Shown in pieces: positions 8,170-16,223 of a stretch of DNA of 20,378 nt. Position numbers and translations under genes: made by a program. Source of the DNA: an uncultured delta proteobacterium (GTDB lineage Bacteria; Myxococcota_A; Bradymonadia; REDH01); NCBI GenBank assembly GCA_903912275.1, contig CAIWGR010000234.1:1-20378 (forward strand), in the 5' to 3' direction. How positions within the stretch are numbered: the stretch's first letter is position 1; every line of letters begins with the position of its first letter. The notes below the pieces were generated by a model. That model saw only the letters and a program-made list of their open reading frames with translations, did no database searches and was not told the DNA's origin.

Positions 8170-8350
8170 GCCAGAGCGCGCGGCGGGGGCGCGTCCAGCG
8201 CGCGAGCAGTTGGACGACGCACGGGTTGCGGCGGGGCGCATCGATGCGCATTCGAATCCGCTGACGGCGCGTCTGCCGCGCCTGTAGCCTCAGACGTGAA
8301 AGTTGCTAGACGAGACCGATTGCGCCGCGGAACCCGCAGGCGTTGAATTC

Positions 8351-8358
8351 AGGGAGAG
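8351..8358 (+). promoter_or_regulatory. Ribosome binding site of the ATP-grasp lipoprotein
   Basis: AGGGAGAG precedes two consecutive ATG codons at 8360 and 8363. It supports starting at this pair rather than at the in-frame codon near 8303, which adds 19 residues and would bury the signal peptide. Confidence 0.6.
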
Positions 8359-8359
8359 C

Positions 8360-10585
8360 ATGATGTCGCATCAGCGTGACACGTATCGGATGACCTCGGC
8401 GTTGCGAGCATGGGTGGCGGCGGCCTCTCTGTTTGGCGTCCTCCTGTCGGGCTGTTCCGACGACAATGTCGCACCCGCGCCGGCGGCCGATGTGGCGCAG
8501 GACGGTTCGGGCTCCGGCGACACGGCCACGGCCGACACATCCACCGACAGCTCCACCGCTGACACCACCGACAGCTCCGACGGCAGCGCCGCCGACGTGA
8601 CCGCCGATGGCTCCGGCAGCGGCGACACCTCGCCCGAAGACCCCGGCACCTGCCTGCTCGGCTCCGGCGACACAGACCCCGACTCCGCCCCCGGCATCGG
8701 CTGCTTCGCCGACTACGAGGCCGTCTCCGCACCGCCGCTTGTGGAAAGCATCCCGGGCGCCCGCTCGGCCAAGACCGTCATCGACCGCGTCGACGGCGAC
8801 CACCTCTACATCCAGAACAGCCGCCGCTACCCCATCCACTGGGACTTCGCCTCGACCCATGTCTCCGGCAACGGCCTGCCGCTCGTTCCGCAGCTCGGCC
8901 AGTTCAACCAGACCGAGTACTACACCCCAGACCGCCGTTTCCTCCTCGGCGCCCTCAACTTCTACGAAGGACCCGGCATCTGGGCCTACGAGATTGCACC
9001 CTACGACACGGCGAGCGCAGAGATGATCGCCGAGGCCTTCCGGGTCATCCGCGACCACCACTGGCAGGGGGGGAAGCTCCGCTTCCACCCCACCTCCGAC
9101 ACCGTCGCGCGCGAGGCACTGCGGCTGCCGGCAGACGTTCCCGTGGTCGACAGCGATGAACTCTTCCAGGGCATCAGCTACCAGCCGCTCAACCTCGCCC
9201 GCGCGCTCGGCAGGCTCCGCTTCATGACGGCCGACCAGCTGCTCACGGAGTATGTCTCCTTCCGCGACATCGTCGTGCTCGAGGCCATCCCGAACGACAT
9301 CGAGGTCTGCAGCGGCATCATCACCGACGACTTCCAGACCCCGCTGTCGCACATCAACGTGCTGGCGCAGAACCGGGGCACGCCCAACATGGGGCTCTCC
9401 GGCGCCTTCACGAACGAGACGATCCGCGCGCTCGACGGCAAGTGGGTGGAGCTGGATGTAGGCGCCACCGACTACCGGCTCGTCGAAGTCACCCAGACCG
9501 AGGCCGATGCCTGGTGGGAGGCCAACCGCCCGCCCGCCGTCGGCGTGCCGCGCGCCGACCGGAGCGTCACAGACCTCCGAGACCTCGAAGATGTGCTCGA
9601 CATGAGCCTCGGCCTCGAGGCCGCCATCGACCACGCCATCCCGGCATTTGGTGGCAAGGCCAGCCACTTCGGCGGCCTGACCGAGATCACCAGCATGCCG
9701 ATTCCCTACCCCAAGGGCTTCGTCATCCCCATCTACTACTTCTTTCAGTTCATGGAGCAGAACGGCTTCGACCTCCGCCTCGACGCCATGCTCGCCGACC
9801 CCGCCTTCACCGGTGACCCAGCCACGCGCGAACTTGCACTCATCAACCTGCAGAACGACATGCTCGCCGCGCCCGTCGACAACGCCTTCACGGCGCTGCT
9901 GGTCGAGAAGCTCTCCACGGATTTTCCCGACAAGCGGATGAAGTTCCGCTCGAGCACCAACGCCGAAGATCTCGACGGATTCACTGGCGCCGGCCTCTAC
10001 ACCTCTGCCTCCGGCGCGCTCGGCGACCCGAGCCGGCCTGTGCTCGATGCGGTGCGGACGGTCTGGGCGTCGGTCTTCCGCTTCCGCGCCTTCGAGGAGC
10101 GCTCCTATCGCAGCATCTCCCACCGCGAGGTCGGCATGGCGGTGCTCGTCAACTACTCCTACCCCAGCGAAGATGCGAACGGCGTTGCCATCACCTCCAA
10201 CATCTTCGACCCGACAGGCGTGGAACCCGGCCTCTACATCAATGTGCAGCGAGGCGAGACCAGCGTGGTGCTGCCGCCGGAGGGCGTCTCGAGCGACCAG
10301 TTCGTCTACCTCTCCGACCTGCCGGGCCAGCCCATTGTCTACATCGCACACTCGAGCCTCGTCCGCCCCGGTACCTCGGTGCTCACACGGACCCAGGTCG
10401 AGCAGCTTGGCCAGGCGCTCACCGCCATCCATAACTTCTTCGCGCCGGTCTACGGTCCCAACACGCCCGACCACTTCTACGGCATGGATGTGGAGTTCAA
10501 GTTCAACACCGACCCGCTCGACCCGACCCGCACCTCCAAGCTGGTCATCAAGCAGGCGCGACCCTACCCCGGACGAGGCAACTGA
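8360..10585 (+). CDS. Predicted lipoprotein with phosphohistidine (PEP-utilizing mobile) domain and PPDK/PEP-synthase-like ATP-grasp domain
   Basis: 741 residues. A signal peptide (about 11-31) ends in the lipobox LLSGC, with C32 lipidated. An Asp/Ser/Thr/Gly-rich linker runs to about residue 95. Near 320-345 is TPLSHINVLAQNRGTPNM, the swivelling phosphohistidine motif of PEP synthase/PPDK, with H331 as phospho-acceptor. The PPDK_N-type ATP-binding domain follows: FGGKASHFGGL (K433), PYPKGFVIPIYYF, FRSSTNAEDLDGFTGAGLY (R530, S531, S532), VGMAVLVNYSYPSEDANGVA, and the closing QARP at 732-735. The active-site parts look intact, yet the usual order (ATP domain then His domain) is reversed and the PEP/pyruvate TIM barrel is absent. 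Acting outside the cytoplasm, where ATP is scarce, is puzzling; it may be a protein or small-molecule phosphotransferase or a binding-only relic. The next gene overlaps by one base (TGATG), so translation is probably coupled. Confidence 0.9.
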   Translation: MMSHQRDTYRMTSALRAWVAAASLFGVLLSGCSDDNVAPAPAADVAQDGSGSGDTATADTSTDSSTADTTDSSDGSAADVTADGSGSGDTSPEDPGTCLLGSGDTDPDSAPGIGCFADYEAVSAPPLVESIPGARSAKTVIDRVDGDHLYIQNSRRYPIHWDFASTHVSGNGLPLVPQLGQFNQTEYYTPDRRFLLGALNFYEGPGIWAYEIAPYDTASAEMIAEAFRVIRDHHWQGGKLRFHPTSDTVAREALRLPADVPVVDSDELFQGISYQPLNLARALGRLRFMTADQLLTEYVSFRDIVVLEAIPNDIEVCSGIITDDFQTPLSHINVLAQNRGTPNMGLSGAFTNETIRALDGKWVELDVGATDYRLVEVTQTEADAWWEANRPPAVGVPRADRSVTDLRDLEDVLDMSLGLEAAIDHAIPAFGGKASHFGGLTEITSMPIPYPKGFVIPIYYFFQFMEQNGFDLRLDAMLADPAFTGDPATRELALINLQNDMLAAPVDNAFTALLVEKLSTDFPDKRMKFRSSTNAEDLDGFTGAGLYTSASGALGDPSRPVLDAVRTVWASVFRFRAFEERSYRSISHREVGMAVLVNYSYPSEDANGVAITSNIFDPTGVEPGLYINVQRGETSVVLPPEGVSSDQFVYLSDLPGQPIVYIAHSSLVRPGTSVLTRTQVEQLGQALTAIHNFFAPVYGPNTPDHFYGMDVEFKFNTDPLDPTRTSKLVIKQARPYPGRGN

Positions 10586-11766
10586 TGCGCTCGACGACAC
10601 CCCATTCGCTCCTGCTTGCGCTGCTCGTCGCCTCCGCCGGCTGCGCCTCAGAAGAGACGACGAGGCAACCCGCCGCAGACACCGGCGCGACCGGCGACGG
10701 CTCCGCGGCCGCCGACACATCGGACGGCTCCTCGGAGGCCGACACCACGGCCGACACAACAGCAGACACCGCGGAAGACACGGTCGCTGACACCGCAGTT
10801 GATACGGCGGAAGACACCGTAGCCGACACCGCGGAAGACACGGCCACTGACACCGTTGCCGACACCGCGGACGACACCGCGCCCGATACCACCGTGGAGC
10901 CCATCGACCCCACCCGCGTCATCCTCGACGGTCCCTGCCCGCAGGAGAGCCGCGTGGGCGGCTTCAAGGTCGAGATGAACGGCACCATCGGCTACACCGC
11001 CATCGACGGCGTGGTGCGCAATGGCGTGCCCCCCGCCTCCATCGCCGACCCCACCTTTGAGGAGGCCGGCTGCCGCCTGCTCCGCCGCCGCCGGCTCGTC
11101 TGCGAGCCACCCTGCGCGCCCAGCCAGACCTGCGATGTTGGCGCAACCTGCATCGACGCGCCGCTCGGCCAGGACCAGGGGCAGGTGACCTTTGCGGGGC
11201 TCGTCGCGCCTGTGACGCTGTCGCCGCTCCCGCCCGGCAGCACCTACTTCTTCACCCGCCTCACCCACCCAGGCTTCGCCGACGGCGACCTCATCCGCCT
11301 CACCTCGACCGCAGGCTACCTCGGCGCGCTGGAACTCTACGGCGTTGGCGTCGCGCAGGTGGCGCCGGCCGAGCCGCTCGTCGTGGTCACGCAGGGGCAG
11401 CCGCTTGCGCTCGCCTGGGACGCCGCTGCACCCGACGCGCGCAGCCGCGTCCTGCTCGAGCTGACCATCGACCAGCATGGCCTCACCCCCGTGACGGCCG
11501 TCTGCGATCTCCCCGACACGGGCAGCGCCGTCATCCCCTCCGCGGTTGTCGATGGACTCGTCGCGGCCGGTGTGACCGGCTTCCCCTCGGGACGCATCAC
11601 CCGTCGGACGGTCGACTCCGTCACGGTCGGAGCCCAGTGCGCGGAGTTCATCGTGAGCTCCGTTCGTGACCTCGAACTTGAGGTCACCGGCTTTGTCCCC
11701 TGTCTTTCGACCGCCGATTGCCCGTCGGGTACCACCTGCACCCTCGCCATTCAGCAGTGCCAATGA
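10585..11766 (+). CDS. Lipoprotein with long Asp/Thr repeat linker and Cys-paired C-terminal region
   Basis: 393 residues, family not recognised. The signal peptide ends in a lipobox around ASAGC, with C20 lipidated. Residues 21-112 are a low-complexity linker dominated by short units of the form (A/E)DT-x-(A/E)DT, encoded by imperfect 24/36-bp DNA repeats. The globular part has C173, C177 and C183 in a CEPPCAPSQTC cluster, a beta-rich middle, and a C-terminal knot-like CLSTADCPSGTTC segment ending in QQCQ, recalling small disulfide-rich modules of myxobacterial surface proteins. No catalytic motif is visible. It is probably an outer-membrane surface or periplasmic lipoprotein, with the linker acting as a stalk. 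The start overlaps the previous stop by one base and the stop overlaps the next start (ATGA), so the three lipoproteins are likely made together. Confidence 0.88.
   Translation: MRSTTPHSLLLALLVASAGCASEETTRQPAADTGATGDGSAAADTSDGSSEADTTADTTADTAEDTVADTAVDTAEDTVADTAEDTATDTVADTADDTAPDTTVEPIDPTRVILDGPCPQESRVGGFKVEMNGTIGYTAIDGVVRNGVPPASIADPTFEEAGCRLLRRRRLVCEPPCAPSQTCDVGATCIDAPLGQDQGQVTFAGLVAPVTLSPLPPGSTYFFTRLTHPGFADGDLIRLTSTAGYLGALELYGVGVAQVAPAEPLVVVTQGQPLALAWDAAAPDARSRVLLELTIDQHGLTPVTAVCDLPDTGSAVIPSAVVDGLVAAGVTGFPSGRITRRTVDSVTVGAQCAEFIVSSVRDLELEVTGFVPCLSTADCPSGTTCTLAIQQCQ
10741..10890 (+). repeat. Imperfect 24/36-bp DNA repeats encoding the Asp/Thr linker
   Basis: Units starting GCGGAAGACAC recur at 10771, 10807 and 10831, with a related GCGGACGACACC near 10867, spaced 24 or 36 bp apart. 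The flanking GCCGACAC words continue the pattern. Such a tract can expand or contract in multiples of six or twelve bases without breaking the frame, changing stalk length. Confidence 0.65.
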
Positions 11767-14700
11767 GCCTCCAGCGCACACTCCTCCTTCCACTTCTCCT
11801 CCTCGCCGCCGCCTGCAGCAGCGACCCTGTCCGCGAGCCGGGCAGCTCCGGGAACGACACCTCCGTCGCCGACACGGTAAGCGACACCGCCGGCTCTGCG
11901 GATGCCGGCGCCGATACCACCGCCGACACAGTCGCCGACACGGCGGTCGACACCGTCACCGAGCCGGACACCGGGGCTGACACAACGGCCGACACCGCGG
12001 TCGATACGTCGGCCGACACCGACATCCCGCCGGACCTCTGCGCCCCCGTCGTGCGCAGCTCGCCGCTCCCCCGCCCCCTCTCTGCCGACGCGGCCAGCCA
12101 CACCTGGCAGGAGCGGCGCGGCGGTCTCGTCTTCGACAGCCAGGGCAACGGCGTGGTCGCCGACGCGCAGGGCAACCTCTACCGCATCGAGCCGACCGGC
12201 CGGCGCACGCTTTGGGTGGCCGACGCCTTCGAGGCCGTCGAAGCCATGGTCTACCTCCGCAGCGGCGAGCTGGCCGTTGTCGACCCCATCCTCGGCCGCA
12301 TCCGGCTCGTCTATCCCGACGGCGAGGTGCGGACGCTCGTGACCGACCTCGACCACCCCGTGGGGCTCGACCTCGACCTCGACGGCTTCCTCGTCCTCTC
12401 CGAGGCGACGAGCGCCACCCTCTCCCGCATCGACCCCACGACCGGCGGCCGCTCCCCCATCTTCCGCGGCCTGGACTTCATGCCCGGCGGCCTCGCCTTC
12501 GCTGCCGACTACAACCGGCTCTACATCGTCGCGCTCGGCACGGGCGCCGTCTACGCCATGGACCGCGACAGCTCCGGCGTATGGGCCCTGCCTGCACTCT
12601 TCGGCCGCGTGGGCGACCAGGGTTCGAGCTGCACCGCCGAAACGATCGGCCAGCCCTGCCTCTTCGGCTCCGGCGCAGGCTACTGCCGCCAGTCGGCCGG
12701 CGGGCCGCTCTGTGCCGCGGCATCGGACTGCAGCGCTGCGACCGCGGGCGACCTCTGCGAGCCGACGCCCGGTGAGACGGGCCGCTGCGTGGACTACGGC
12801 TTCGGGCTCACCTGCCAGGCCGGCGGCCCCTGCGACGGCGCCGGCGCGGGCGATAGCTGCATTCAGGGCGGGGTTCCCGGCGTCTGCAACCCTGACAGCT
12901 TCGGCGGCCTGAGCTGTGGCCCGCCGAATCTCTGCGCGACCGCCGCCTCGGGGACCGATTGCACCCAGTTCGGTCTTCCAGGCCTCTGCCGTAGCGCCGG
13001 CTTCGTCGGCGGCAGCTACTGCGACACCGACCCCTGCCTGGGGAGGCTCGCCGGCGCGGGCTGCTCCAGCTATGCTGGCATGACGGGGGCCTGCCGCTTC
13101 AGCGGTGGTGGGCTCTCCTGCATCGAGGTCTCGGCCTGCATCGGTGCCGCGGCGGGCGACTCCTGCCTCCAAAACGGTGTCTTCGGTCGCTGCGCCAACA
13201 TCGCGGGCGGTCTCTCCTGCGAGCCGCCACCGACCTGCGAATCGCTCGCCATCGGCTCCGGCTGCGAGGAGTATGGCGACGCGGGCACCTGTGTGAACGG
13301 TGGCGGCTTCATCTACTGCGATACCAACAGCTGCCTCGGGCGCCCGCTTGGAACCCCCTGCACCCAGTTCGGTGCGCCTGGCGCCTGCGCCGACGGCTTC
13401 TGCACCGTTGGCCAGGAGTGCGCAGGCGCCGCAGACGGCGACCCCTGCACAGGTCAGTTCGGACTCGCAGGCACCTGCACCGACTCCACCGAAGGGTCGC
13501 TCACCTGTCAGCTCTACAGCTCCTGCGCCGGCCGCACCTCGGAGAGCTGCACCGACATGCTCCGCGACGTACTTGGCGTCTGCTCGCTCAATGGCGCAGA
13601 CGAGGTCTTCTGCGACCTGCAGAACGCCTGCGACGGCGCGGCGAGTGGGACGACCTGCACCACCGTGACCGGTGAGGCAGGGCGCTGCGCAACGGGCGAC
13701 GCGGGACTCAGCGTCTGCGTCTCGGCCAACCCCTGCCTCGGCCAGTTCGAGGGCGCCTCCTGCACCTCCGCGGTCGGCAATCCCGGCACCTGCACGAGCG
13801 TCTTCGCCGGGCTGGTCTGCATCGAGACCGCGCAGCCCTGCCGCGGCAGCACAGCGGGCGACAGCTGTCTCACCGACGGCGGCGGTTCGGGGCGCTGCAC
13901 AGACAGCGGCGCCGGTTCGCTCGTCTGTCTGCCCTCCCTTCCCTGTGAGGGCGGCGTCGTTGGCGAAGGCTGTATCACCAGCGGCGGCCAACCCGGTGTC
14001 TGCGAGGCCATCGGCGGAGGCGCCCTCATCTGCGCCGCTGCGGGCGGCTGCACGACGACCTCCGCCGGCGCCCGCTGTCTCACCGAGAGCGGCGAAAGCG
14101 GCACCTGCGTCGCCGGCGCCGGCGACCGTCAGACCTGGTGTCTGGTCCCCTCGACGACACCCGACATCACGGCGATCACCACCGACGGCTGCGGCGGGGT
14201 CTACGTCGCCGACCTCGCCACGGGTGCCATCTGGCGCTCCCTCGACGGCCCCTTCGAGCCGCTCTCCCCCGCTCCGGCGGGCCGCGTCACCGGGCTCGCC
14301 TGGGCCAACGGCTCTGTGGGCTGGAACCCCGGCAGGCTCTACCTGGCCTCCGAGGGCGGCCGCCTGCTCTCGGCGCTCGAGCCCGGCGCAGGCCCCCGCC
14401 AGCCCATCATGCCCGAGCGCACCGACACGCTGCCCAGCGGCCCCGAGCGGGCCTTCCGCGTCAACTGCCGCAACCTGCCCTCGTCGCCCCTCGCCCGCAC
14501 CGAGTTGCCCAACCAGGTCGGCTATCACGACGTCGCCTTCGACGCCTTCGGCTACCTCATCGGCTCCTCCGGCAGCGCGCTGGTGGCGGTCAACCGCGCC
14601 GGCCAGGTGCAGGCCTTCGCCCCCGGACTTGCCGGTGTGCAGGGCATGGACTGGCTCCCCGACGGAACCATGGTGGTGAACTCCTCCGAGGGCGTCGTCT

Positions 14701-15284
14701 CCATCGCACCCAGCGGTGCCCGCCGCACGCTCGCGGGCGTCTACGGCTACGGACTGACCATCGGCCCAGACGGCATGATCTATTCTGCCGACAACAGCTC
14801 CGTCTACCGCATCGACCCCGACACCGGCGCGACCGAGGTCTACCTCTCTCCCGCCACCTTCGGCCAGAGCTGGGGGCCGCGGAACGTGGAGTTCGATAGC
14901 AACTATGAGGTCATGTATATCGGCTCGTTCGGCGAATGGGTCTACGCGCTCACCATCGACGAGACGGTCAAGCCCGTCGGCGCCCCCCGCCGGTTCGCGA
15001 AGGTGCGAGACAGCATCAACTGGCAGGATGGGCTGGGCACCGACGCCTGCGGCAACCTCTTCGTCCCCAACTACGACAGCGGCGCGCTCTACCGGCTCCG
15101 CCCCGACGGCCAGACCGAGACCTTTGTGACGCTCGGCTTCCCCGCCTACGGCCACGGCGTGGAGTGGGGCAATGGCATCGGCGGCTGGTCGGAGACCTCA
15201 CTCTTCCTGCCGCAGCCCTACGACAGCAACACGGTGCTCGAACTCGAGCTCGGTGTGCCGGGCCGCGAAGCGCTCTACCGATAG
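11763..15284 (+). CDS. Large beta-propeller lipoprotein interrupted by fifteen Cys-rich repeats
   Basis: 1173 residues. The signal peptide ends in LLAAAC, with C18 lipidated. An Asp/Thr-rich linker (about 22-95) matches that of the preceding lipoprotein. Residues about 105-285 form NHL/SMP-30-like propeller blades (for example LVFDSQGNGVVADAQGNLY and PVGLDLDLDGFLVLS). Residues 288-796 are 15 tandem modules of about 34 residues with four Cys each (C290 to C793), of the pattern C-x6-8-C-x8-11-C-x6-10-C and often containing GDSC or GxPGxC. Residues about 797-1173 resume propeller-type blades (GGVYVADLATGAIWRS, YGLTIGPDGMIYSADN, DACGNLFVPNYDSG). The disulfide-rich array would form a rigid stalk or binding surface projecting from the propeller. 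No enzyme active site is evident. The start overlaps the upstream stop (ATGA). It is likely surface exposed; the ligand is unknown. Confidence 0.9.
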   Translation: MSLQRTLLLPLLLLAAACSSDPVREPGSSGNDTSVADTVSDTAGSADAGADTTADTVADTAVDTVTEPDTGADTTADTAVDTSADTDIPPDLCAPVVRSSPLPRPLSADAASHTWQERRGGLVFDSQGNGVVADAQGNLYRIEPTGRRTLWVADAFEAVEAMVYLRSGELAVVDPILGRIRLVYPDGEVRTLVTDLDHPVGLDLDLDGFLVLSEATSATLSRIDPTTGGRSPIFRGLDFMPGGLAFAADYNRLYIVALGTGAVYAMDRDSSGVWALPALFGRVGDQGSSCTAETIGQPCLFGSGAGYCRQSAGGPLCAAASDCSAATAGDLCEPTPGETGRCVDYGFGLTCQAGGPCDGAGAGDSCIQGGVPGVCNPDSFGGLSCGPPNLCATAASGTDCTQFGLPGLCRSAGFVGGSYCDTDPCLGRLAGAGCSSYAGMTGACRFSGGGLSCIEVSACIGAAAGDSCLQNGVFGRCANIAGGLSCEPPPTCESLAIGSGCEEYGDAGTCVNGGGFIYCDTNSCLGRPLGTPCTQFGAPGACADGFCTVGQECAGAADGDPCTGQFGLAGTCTDSTEGSLTCQLYSSCAGRTSESCTDMLRDVLGVCSLNGADEVFCDLQNACDGAASGTTCTTVTGEAGRCATGDAGLSVCVSANPCLGQFEGASCTSAVGNPGTCTSVFAGLVCIETAQPCRGSTAGDSCLTDGGGSGRCTDSGAGSLVCLPSLPCEGGVVGEGCITSGGQPGVCEAIGGGALICAAAGGCTTTSAGARCLTESGESGTCVAGAGDRQTWCLVPSTTPDITAITTDGCGGVYVADLATGAIWRSLDGPFEPLSPAPAGRVTGLAWANGSVGWNPGRLYLASEGGRLLSALEPGAGPRQPIMPERTDTLPSGPERAFRVNCRNLPSSPLARTELPNQVGYHDVAFDAFGYLIGSSGSALVAVNRAGQVQAFAPGLAGVQGMDWLPDGTMVVNSSEGVVSIAPSGARRTLAGVYGYGLTIGPDGMIYSADNSSVYRIDPDTGATEVYLSPATFGQSWGPRNVEFDSNYEVMYIGSFGEWVYALTIDETVKPVGAPRRFAKVRDSINWQDGLGTDACGNLFVPNYDSGALYRLRPDGQTETFVTLGFPAYGHGVEWGNGIGGWSETSLFLPQPYDSNTVLELELGVPGREALYR
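12624..14150 (+). repeat. Tandem array of 15 Cys-rich protein modules (about 102-bp DNA period)
   Basis: Four-Cys modules repeat from SSCTAETIGQPC to the final RQTWCLVP. Each is near 34 residues, and most begin with a Cys followed by a small-residue run and (G/A)(D/x)xC. The eighth module is shortened to about 29 residues. Sequence identity between units is limited at the DNA level, so this is an old array rather than a recent expansion. Confidence 0.8.
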
Positions 15285-15434
15285 CATCGGCGGCGTTATT
15301 GTTGTCGGCGGCGGCGCCGATATCTGTGGCAGAAGTTTGACGATACCGTGGCCATGGTGCAGGTTGACACTTGTATTGTCCGGCCCGCACCTGCGGGCGC
15401 TGGATGAGACCCCGACTTTCGGCGGGCCAGAGCC
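15285..15434 (+). promoter_or_regulatory. Promoter/leader region of the VTC operon with a consensus -35 and a hairpin
   Basis: This 150-bp gap holds a perfect TTGACA at 15364-15369, but no convincing -10 lies 16-18 bases downstream. A GCCCGC-ACCT-GCGGGC hairpin occupies 15383-15398, overlapping where the -10 would be, and has no T-run, so it is more like an operator or leader structure than a terminator. No strong Shine-Dalgarno precedes the ATG at 15435. Confidence 0.3.
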
Positions 15435-16223
15435 ATGTATGCATCTCAGTTCGAGCGTTACGAGCTCAAGTATCTGCTGAACGAGCAGCAGGCCGGTGTC
15501 ATCCGTCGTGCCCTGCTGCCCTGGTGCGCTGTCGACGCCCACAACGCCGACGGCGAGAGCGGCGGCTACCCCATCTTCAGCCTCTACCTCGACACGCCCG
15601 ACCTTCGCTTCCACGAGGCCAAGCTCCGCGACGACCCGGAGCGCTTCAAGCTTCGGGTGCGCTCCTATGCTGGCGCCAAGGTGGCCAACCTCGAGATCAA
15701 GCGGAAGCACAAAGAGGTTGTCCTCAAGAGCCGCGTGGCGGTTGCCGCCGCCGACCTCGAGGAGGCCGTCTATGGCGGCGCCCGACCCATCTACGACGAA
15801 CCCGACCAGTGGCAGACACTCGAGGGTTTCGGCCGGCTCATGTACGAGACCGGCGCCCGCCCGCAGAACATCATCCGCTACGAGCGCGAAGCCTTTGTGA
15901 GCGAGGTGGATGAATACGCGCGGGTCACCTTCGACCGACGGGTCTGCGTGCAGCCGGCCGATGGCTGGAGCATGCAGGGCTCCGCCAACGAGTGGACGAT
16001 GGTGGACGGCGCCTGGCACGACAACGGCCTGGATTCCCCCGTGGTCCTCGAGGTGAAGTGCGAGTGGCGGATGCCGAACTGGCTCCAGGTTATCATCAGG
16101 CGCTACGAATTAGAGGTTTGCGGATTCTCCAAATACTCGACCGGCGTCGAAGTACTGCGGCGGCATGCGCGAGGGCTGGACCAGCCCGCCAACCGCGAGG
16201 AGTTGTACGAAGGCGATGGATAG
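15435..16223 (+). CDS. VTC-domain protein, probable polyphosphate polymerase
   Basis: 262 residues, essentially one VTC/triphosphate-tunnel domain (as in yeast Vtc4) and probably cytosolic. Tunnel-type basic and acidic residues are visible in order: ERYELKYLL (E7-K12), SLYLDTPD (49-56), FKLRVRSYAG with K72, R74 and R76, LEIKRK with E87, K89 and R90, IIRYER with R148, VTFDRR at about 164-169, LEVKCEW with E206 and K208, and GFSKYSTGVEV with K233. In characterised VTC proteins such residues bind the triphosphate, the growing polyphosphate chain and a divalent metal, and the enzyme builds polyphosphate from ATP. The match to this pattern is strong, but the product could be another anionic polymer. 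The stop lies inside the next gene (8-bp overlap with the DUF4956 start), indicating obligate co-translation. VTC plus DUF4956 is a recurrent bacterial pair. Confidence 0.92.
   Translation: MYASQFERYELKYLLNEQQAGVIRRALLPWCAVDAHNADGESGGYPIFSLYLDTPDLRFHEAKLRDDPERFKLRVRSYAGAKVANLEIKRKHKEVVLKSRVAVAAADLEEAVYGGARPIYDEPDQWQTLEGFGRLMYETGARPQNIIRYEREAFVSEVDEYARVTFDRRVCVQPADGWSMQGSANEWTMVDGAWHDNGLDSPVVLEVKCEWRMPNWLQVIIRRYELEVCGFSKYSTGVEVLRRHARGLDQPANREELYEGDG

Noticed and set aside
8176..8203. GCGCGC/GCGCGC inverted repeat after the glycosyltransferase gene as a terminator
   Set aside because: There is no T-run, and such runs are expected by chance in GC-rich DNA.
8303..8359. Upstream in-frame start for the ATP-grasp lipoprotein
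   Set aside because: It would place an acidic stretch before the signal peptide and ignores the AGGGAGAG site just before the ATG pair at 8360.
8306..10759. A minus-strand open frame of about 817 codons opposite the ATP-grasp lipoprotein
   Set aside because: It is a mirror of the codon bias of the real gene; no recognisable domain, and it crosses two genes with strong evidence on the + strand.
12624..14150. Regular repeats considered as a CRISPR array or DNA satellite
   Set aside because: The period is coding and in frame, identity is at the level of Cys spacing rather than DNA, and there are no constant repeats with unique spacers.
11751..15155. A minus-strand open frame of more than 1100 codons opposite the propeller lipoprotein
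   Set aside because: High G+C suppresses stop codons in the antisense frame. The translation is Ala/Gly/Glu/Arg-rich low complexity with no domain, while the + strand has clear motifs.
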